A DNA stretch of 64,000 nt from NCBI GenBank assembly GCA_963771985.1, contig CAVYVO010000024.1, forward strand, positions 248,001 through 312,000, written 5' to 3'. The notes beneath the pieces are model-generated. The model searched no databases. It had not been told where the DNA came from and saw only the letters and a list, made by a program, of their open reading frames with translations. Positions 58,865 to 64,000 of the stretch are shown piece after piece. The DNA is from Trebonia sp963771985 (lineage in GTDB: Bacteria > Actinomycetota > Actinomycetes > Streptosporangiales > Streptosporangiaceae). How positions within the stretch are numbered: the first letter of the stretch is position 1; each line of letters opens with the position of its first letter. The position numbers and the translations under genes were made by a program.

Positions 58865-60235
58865 TGCGCGGCCTCCCGCGTGTCCCCGTCCCCGCTGTCG
58901 CTGTCGAGGGCGTCGTAGCGGATGCGGTGCCGGCGGACGGCTTCCTCGTGCTCGGCGGCGATGATGGCGAGGTAGTCGATGCCGGTCGCCGGCGGCGGGG
59001 TGCCCGGCTCCTCGGGCTTCGCCTTCGGGTGGGAGTGCCGGCCGATCACCCGGGGGACCGCGGTCCCGTAAGGCGACCCGTTCCAGAAGATCTCCAAGAC
59101 GGTCAGGTCGAACGGGTCGAAGACGCACTCGACCTTCCGCCCGGCCAGCACCGGGTCGGTCTCGTAGGCGCCGCCGAACAGGCGGACCGTGGCGTCCTTG
59201 CGGACCAGCCGCGTCTCGGACCACAAGAACGCCTCCCGGAGCCGGGCCGGCTCCGGGACGGGGAACGGGGCGCCCGGCCAGCCACCGCTCCAGGGGCGGC
59301 TGGCCGGTCTCGCCGTGCGGCCGGGCGTGGTAGACCCGCTCGCACCAGGCGGTGAACAGCCGGTTCAGCTCCGCCAGGTCCGCGACCCGGGACCCGTCAC
59401 CGATCTCGACCAGGAACTCCTCCCGGACAATCCGGAAGAACCGCTCTATTTTCCCTCTTCCCTCAGGCCGGCCGGGGGCGCTATGGGTGATCTTGATCCC
59501 CATCCTGGCGGCGGCCCGCTTGAGCGCCGCGTCGACAAAAGCAGAGCCGTTATCGACGTAGATCCGGGACGGGATGCCGCGGGCGGCCAGCGCCGGGCGC
59601 AGCGCGGCGGCCAGCCGCACGCTGTCCTCGAAATAGCCCCAGCGGGCCGCCATCACCGCCCTCGAGTGGTCGTCCAGGAAGGCGAACAGGTAGGCCTTGC
59701 GGCCCGCGACCTGCGGCCCGTGCAGCGCGTCCCCGGTCCAGGTGTCGTTCGGCGCCGGCGCCTCGAACCGGCCGAACACCGCCGGGGCCCGCCCGCCGGG
59801 ACGGGCGGTCAGCTCCAGCCGGCCGAAGTGCCGCAGCAGCGTCCGCACCGACGGCGACCAGCCGCACGACTTTCGCAGGATCCGCTCCACCTGCGCCGCG
59901 GTCCGCTCCGGGTTCTCCCGCTTCAGCCCGGCGGCCAGCTCCAGCACCTCCGGGTCGGTCCGCAGCGTGACCTGCCGGGCCGGCGGCGCCAGCGCCGCGA
60001 ACCCCCCGGACCGCCAGGCCCGGATCCACCGGTCGACCGTCGCCCGCGACACCGTGACCGGCTCGCCGAACGGCCCCGGATGCTCTGTTCCCGCGATCTC
60101 GCGGACCATCCGGCCGCGCTGCCGCACGGTCAGCCCCGGGTCGGCGGCCTCCCGGATCAGCTGGTACCGGAACAAGGCCACCTGCTCGGCCCGCTGCGCC
60201 CTCTTGCGGTCCTCCTCAGCCCCTGACACGGGCAT
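58861..60235 (-). pseudogene. DDE transposase (TniA/Mu type) with a one-base frameshift
   Basis: N-terminal HTH (PVTVSRATVDRWIRAWRSGGFAAL), catalytic residues in NDTWTGDALHG, RIYVDNGSAF and GRGKIERFFRIVREEF, then ERWLAG. There one extra G (GCCGGGCGCC near 59272) moves the C-terminal Mu domain (FLWSETRLVRKDATVRLFGGAYETDP ... FDLTVLEIFWNG) to another frame ending at 58861. Corrected length is about 458 aa. ATG 60235 has GAGGAGGG. Either inactivated, recoded by frameshifting, or a sequencing error. Confidence 0.85.
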
Positions 60236-60284
60236 CCCTCCTCAGTGAAAACGCCGCAAAACATGCGTCACCGAGGATTCCGGC

Positions 60285-60902
60285 TCAGCGTGCCGCCGCC
60301 CAGAGCCAGCTCGCGTGGCCGGCCATGGCCGGCCACGACGGGGCCAGCAGCAGCCCGCACGTCTGCGCCGCCGCCAGCTGCCACCGCGGCACGCTGCCCA
60401 CGCCCGGCACCATCGCCGCCGCAGCGGCGGCCGCCGCGATGGCGGCGACCGCGTCCGCCAGCGGCGACCCGGCCGGGGCGGGCAGCGGCGGATCGGCCGC
60501 CAGGCCCGCCGCCAGCACCGTGAACCGCTCCCGCACCCGCTCCGCGCTCCGGGCCAGCGACCGCAGCCAGCCCCGCACCGTCAACGCCGGCCGTCCCAGC
60601 CCGGCCGCGATCACCCGGTGCCCGCTCCCCGCGGCCTTCTCCTCCAGCGCCCGGCCGATCACCGCCCCCGCGTCCGCCCGACGCGACAGGAACCGCGCAG
60701 GAAGAAGAACGTGCGTCCCCCCGCAGCCCCGGCACCGCGACCTGCGCGGGACAACCTCCACGTCAGGCCCGTCCAGGATCCGGACCCGCCGCGGCCGCGC
60801 GTTCCCCCACCCGCCCAGCACCCCGCCGCACGACGGGCAGCACAGCTGCCCCGACAGCAACTGCCGTTCGACTGCACCCCGGTCACCGTTTACCGTGAGC
60901 AC
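60285..60902 (-). CDS. DUF6431-like zinc-ribbon HTH protein of the transposon
   Basis: A 205-aa protein: CCPSCGGVLGGWG and RSRCRGCGGTHVLLPA give four-cysteine ribbons, then RRADAGAVIGRALEEKAAGSGHRVIAAGLGRPALTVRGWLRSLA resembles an HTH. Found next to Mu-type transposases in actinobacteria; probably binds ends or target. GTG 60902 follows GGAGG. The C-terminus is alanine-rich. Confidence 0.75.
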   Translation of the reverse strand: MLTVNGDRGAVERQLLSGQLCCPSCGGVLGGWGNARPRRVRILDGPDVEVVPRRSRCRGCGGTHVLLPARFLSRRADAGAVIGRALEEKAAGSGHRVIAAGLGRPALTVRGWLRSLARSAERVRERFTVLAAGLAADPPLPAPAGSPLADAVAAIAAAAAAAAMVPGVGSVPRWQLAAAQTCGLLLAPSWPAMAGHASWLWAAAR

Positions 60903-61334
60903 GACGCCTCCAAGCGTCCGCCCGCGGCCCTCCCGTCTCGCTGCCAAACGAAGGAACGGGAGGGCCGCACCTGTCTCCAACGTGCTCACCGTGCCGTCGC
61001 ACACGAAAAAGGACAACCCCTCAGGGCTGCCCTCAGCACATCCGCAACATCAGTGACGCAAACCAGCGCCTACATCGTCATCTTGAGTGACCGTGCAGAA
61101 CTACCGGCGCGTGCCAGGACGGGACGACCCCGGCAGGTAGCTAGTGGTGTGTGCGGTCGTGCATGCGAGTGGTTGTGCGTCCGCGTTGCTGTACTCATTG
61201 CTGTACGGCGCAACGTTCGAGTATCAGGGTGCTGGACGCACGGCTGCGGACACAACAAGCGGCCGCGGAAGGATAATTCTGCTGAGACACGCCTGTGTGT
61301 CGTTTCTGAAAGAGCACAACAACTGGGAGAGAAC

Positions 61335-61865
61335 ATGACGACGTGGTTCCCAACCTTCTCCGCAGTCATCGGGCTCCTCGTTGGAGGGGGCATCACATAT
61401 ATGACAAGCCGCGCGCAACTTCGAATCCAAGCCGAACGCGACTATGACGTCGCTCTGCGTGATATGCGCCTGCCCCACTACCAAGAGCTATTTCACCTAA
61501 CCGGAGCGATTCCGCGCGAGTGGTGGCCATCTAGCGACCTGACCAGGAGAGAAGTGCTGGTGCTCAGGGAGCGGTTCCATGACTGGTATTTCGGAGAGGG
61601 AGCGGGTGGATTGTTCCTTTCTCAAAATGCCCGTACGGCTTACGGCGAACTCCAGTTCGAGCTTCAGGAAGCGGCGAGGAATCTAGCCCGCGATGAGGAC
61701 CATATGCGTGACGGCGATATTCCCAGAGTAAGGGAGAAGGGCAGCGCTCTTCGCCACCGCTTGTCCTCTGATCTTGGCGCCGCAGAGCAGGCGCGCCAAG
61801 GCTTGACTCTCCCAAGCGACATACTGCGCCCCAGGAGTCTAACTGAGAGTTCCCAGGCGAGTTGA
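61335..61865 (+). CDS. Membrane-anchored protein of unknown function
   Basis: A 176-aa protein with one N-terminal membrane helix (FSAVIGLLVGGGITYMTSRA), then a long helical soluble part (LRIQAERDYDVALRDMRLPHYQELFHLTGAIPREWWP). Topology fits a periplasm- or cytoplasm-facing coiled domain. GGGAG precedes the ATG. No family function is known. Confidence 0.7.
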   Translation: MTTWFPTFSAVIGLLVGGGITYMTSRAQLRIQAERDYDVALRDMRLPHYQELFHLTGAIPREWWPSSDLTRREVLVLRERFHDWYFGEGAGGLFLSQNARTAYGELQFELQEAARNLARDEDHMRDGDIPRVREKGSALRHRLSSDLGAAEQARQGLTLPSDILRPRSLTESSQAS

Positions 61866-62467
61866 AAGCCAGTGAGGTATGTATCTGAACGCGCTCCGGT
61901 TGTACCTCGTGCTGACAGCTCGCAGTTTGCCTGGCGATTCACTGTCAAGCCGATCTTGACGAATGCAACCCGCCCGGCCGCGAGACTGCCCCGTCCAACC
62001 TGATAGGTGCCAATGGGTTTGCCGTGGGAGCGCGCAGTCTAGGGTGGCGCGGTTTGTGCGCCATCGCAGACGTGACCAACAGGAGCGCCCTAGACGGCGT
62101 GCTTTCACGGCGAAAGAATCGTCGGCACCGTTGGACGGGTCACCCGCACTGACCGGCTAAGCGCGGTGCTGGAGACCCGCGTAACGGCGAGCAACCACCG
62201 GCCCACGGGAAGCGGGGACAGCCGCCCGGCGTCGGCCGCCGCGCCCGGCAGCGCCCCCGCGCGAGAGGGCGAGGCACAGCCGACGCCCCGGGCGCGGACA
62301 GACCCCCGCCTATTCCCCGCTGAGGCCTGGCCCTGGTGGTCATGCTCGCTCTCCCTCACGCTTCCGTCTCCGGCACCTTGCGTCTTCAGCTCTCGATCTC
62401 TGCGCGGGCTCGGCCCGTGCCTGGCGGGAGCCGTAGGCGAGCGCCCTTGAAACCGTAGAGAGAGTCG
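61866..62467. other. Gene-free stretch
   Basis: About 600 bases between the membrane protein and the HAD genes. No coding signal, repeat or RNA structure recognised. Confidence 0.5.
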
Positions 62468-63199
62468 TCACAACGCGGGATCGGGCCGCTCGGGTAGCTT
62501 GCGCGCTCGGAGTCTGAGCGCGAGGTTGGCCATACTTGTGATAATCGCGCCTGCATTGGCATCCACAAGACGGTCGGCGTCATGTGGCGTCTTCGCGTAG
62601 CCGATGCTGCGGGCTCCTGCCGAATGCGCGGCCCCGATGTCGCTCGGCAAATCGCCGACCACCGCGCAAGCGACCGGAGCTGACCCAAGTGTCTCGGCTG
62701 CCTGATAGATCAGATATGAGCTCGGCTTGAGTACCGTGACGTCGGGCGTAGTGCGTGCGGCCACAGCCTCGACCTGGTGGTCGAGGCTGTGGGCACCGAG
62801 ATAGGCGCGGACAGCGGCCACCGAGTTGTTGCTGATGACCGCGACTGACCGCCCCGATTCATGGCAAGCGGTCAGGACGTCGCGAACGTACGGTGTCGGC
62901 TCGGCGGTGGTAACCGCGGTGTACTCCACTGCGCTTAGCTCAGCCTCGACGGAGGCGGCCAGATCCGGGCTGACCTCGGCCGCGTAGGCGAGGATCACAA
63001 ACCAATCGGTCGTGCTCTCTATGGCCGGCGGAACCGGTACGTCCGCGCTCGTGATCACTCCTCGGAGGCGGTCGGCGACGGGCGCTGTAGGGGTACCCGC
63101 GAAGAGCGCGCAAATCGGGCCGTCAAAGTCGATCAGCAGGTGCCGAGTCTTGTCGAGGATGTCGTCAAGAGCGGCGAACGGTGCGCGTTCGGGACTCAT
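62468..63199 (-). CDS. HAD-superfamily hydrolase
   Basis: A 243-aa phosphatase-like protein: motif I LLIDFDGPICALFAG (the second aspartate is replaced, DFDG), motif II VAVISNN, lysine in TVLKPSSYLIYQAAE, motif IV VVGDLPSDIGAAHSAGARSIGYAKTP. Cap domain is C1 type. Substrate unknown. 45 bases downstream of the next HAD gene and on the same strand, so probably co-transcribed. Confidence 0.87.
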   Translation of the reverse strand: MSPERAPFAALDDILDKTRHLLIDFDGPICALFAGTPTAPVADRLRGVITSADVPVPPAIESTTDWFVILAYAAEVSPDLAASVEAELSAVEYTAVTTAEPTPYVRDVLTACHESGRSVAVISNNSVAAVRAYLGAHSLDHQVEAVAARTTPDVTVLKPSSYLIYQAAETLGSAPVACAVVGDLPSDIGAAHSAGARSIGYAKTPHDADRLVDANAGAIITSMANLALRLRARKLPERPDPAL

Positions 63200-63244
63200 T
63201 CACATGCCTCTCGGGGTGGAGCGCTGTTGCATCGCGTCCGGTAG

Positions 63245-63958
63245 CTAGTCACTTCCGGGCTGGCCTCCGTAGATCGCACTCAGCAATTCGTCCGTATGCG
63301 TGAGATCTTCAAACACTCTATCGGCTCCAGCCTCGGCCAGCTCGGCACTGCTGTTGCTGCCTGACGCGATGGCGATGACTCTGGCTCCCCCGTCGCGGGC
63401 GGCGGCCACGTCGTTGGGGGTGTCTCCGATCAGGACGGTTGTCTCGGCACTGAAGTGTTGGCCGTGGACTGCCTCGGCGCGCTGGCGGGCGATCTTGACG
63501 AGGTTCGCGCGGTTGTCGTCGTCCGTGCCGTAGGCTCCGCTGTCGAAGTCGATGTAACTATCCAGTTCGAAGACTTGCAGCTTGATCTCTGCGGCTGGCT
63601 TGGTGTTGCCGGTAAGCACTGACTGGATCACGTCGGCGCGCTTGGCCAGCGAGGAAAGCGTGTCTTCCGCGCCTGGCAATGCGCGCCCTCGGCGACGCAG
63701 TTCGTCCGCGTGCCTGGCGTAGCCACGGGCCTGCTCGACTGCGAAACGCTCGTACAGGTCGGCGGGTTCGTCCGTGACGCCGTTCGCTTTGAGTGCCCCG
63801 CGGAAGATCACGGGTTCGGTGCGCCCGGACAGCGCGGGCATCGTCACGAGGGGGCGGCCGGTGACAGCCCGGAAGGCTTCGGCGTAGATTTCACCACCAA
63901 CGCCGCGTGTCTCGATCAGCGTGTGATCGATGTCCCACAGGACGAGGATGGTCGGCAT
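63245..63958 (-). CDS. HAD-superfamily hydrolase (phosphoglycolate phosphatase-like)
   Basis: A 237-aa enzyme: motif I LVLWDIDHTLIETRG with both aspartates, motif II QSVLTGNTKP, motif III-IV TTVLIGDTPNDVAAARDGGARVIAIASG. The GDTPNDV signature fits the phosphoglycolate phosphatase/beta-phosphoglucomutase group. First gene of a two-gene unit with the HAD gene below. Confidence 0.88.
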   Translation of the reverse strand: MPTILVLWDIDHTLIETRGVGGEIYAEAFRAVTGRPLVTMPALSGRTEPVIFRGALKANGVTDEPADLYERFAVEQARGYARHADELRRRGRALPGAEDTLSSLAKRADVIQSVLTGNTKPAAEIKLQVFELDSYIDFDSGAYGTDDDNRANLVKIARQRAEAVHGQHFSAETTVLIGDTPNDVAAARDGGARVIAIASGSNSSAELAEAGADRVFEDLTHTDELLSAIYGGQPGSD

Positions 63959-64000
63959 ACCGGCTGCTCCGTTCCGTGTTCTTTTCTTCGCATTACGCTA

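Larger units (their letters stand above)
57646..61099 (-). mobile_element. Complete Mu/Tn7-like transposon, 3,454 bp, with target duplication
   Basis: Left end TGTGCACGGTCATTCAAG and the reverse complement of the right end TCTGCACGGTCACTCAAG match. A second site repeats inside each end: GTCATTGGCGGTGAGGATG at 57678 and, inverted, GTCACTGATGTTGCGGATG at 61039-61057. This multi-site layout is that of TnsB/MuA-type transposases. ACTAC at 57641-57645 and at 61100-61104 is a 5-bp target duplication, also usual for this group. The element holds a DUF6431 zinc protein, a DDE transposase, a small protein and an AAA+ ATPase, all on the minus strand. Confidence 0.88.

Overview
This is a G+C-rich actinobacterial chromosome segment (about 70% G+C by eye). 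GTG and TTG starts are frequent, and the gene families are actinobacterial: a CvnA/CvnB-type conservon pair, an AfsR/LuxR-like NB-ARC regulator, an ECF42 sigma factor with its DGPF partner, DUF3052, and an NB-ARC/TPR protein. A filamentous or soil lineage such as the Streptosporangiales is a reasonable guess, but nothing here fixes the genus.

Left part (1-22.4 kb), mostly core-like: a truncated NB-ARC regulator, UDP-sulfoquinovose synthase, a nitrate/nitrite-sensing-type histidine kinase with its roadblock protein, an aminotransferase, ECF42 sigma plus DGPF protein, a run of small metabolic genes (frameshifted DUF3052, methyltransferase, flavoprotein), an orphan TnpB, an FAD monooxygenase, stress-type small proteins (CsbD, stand-alone ClpX zinc finger), a glycosidase-like protein, DoxX and HxlR.

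Middle part (22.4-43.6 kb): an accessory island bounded on the left by a 42-bp fragment of a tRNA-Gly(TCC) gene (23014) and on the right by a tyrosine-integrase C-terminal fragment followed by the same tRNA fragment (43526). Cargo: HigBA, an amidohydrolase, a CehA-like metallohydrolase, then a catabolic block (TetR, broken P450, aldehyde dehydrogenase, GMC oxidoreductase, DUF389 membrane protein, alkyl sulfatase). The enzymes fit a route from alkyl sulfate to alcohol, aldehyde and acid. Much of the right end is decaying: integrase, isochorismatase, a RelE-type toxin, and DUF1214/TetR stubs.

Right part (43.6-57.6 kb): a pile-up of further tRNA-Gly fragments (46036, 46794, 49218; a shorter one at 42488), each near a toxin-antitoxin module or an integrase stub. 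Also here are an aminoglycoside-phosphotransferase-like gene, an ISAs1-type insertion sequence, a VapBC-like pair, a coiled-coil KfrA-like protein with nested palindromes, an AlbA-domain protein, a tRNA-Ile-like remnant, an IS66 transposase, and a membrane-anchored NLR-like NB-ARC/TPR protein with almost identical TPR repeats.

Far right (57.6-64 kb): a complete 3.45-kb Mu/Tn7-like transposon (57646-61099) with matching end sites and a 5-bp target duplication ACTAC. After it come a membrane protein and two HAD hydrolases.

The most unusual signals are the 72-bp AT-rich repeat present in three ungapped copies (7284, 13042, 40037), the tRNA-Gly attachment-site graveyard with toxin-antitoxin genes at its junctions, the NLR-like protein, and the intact transposon ends.
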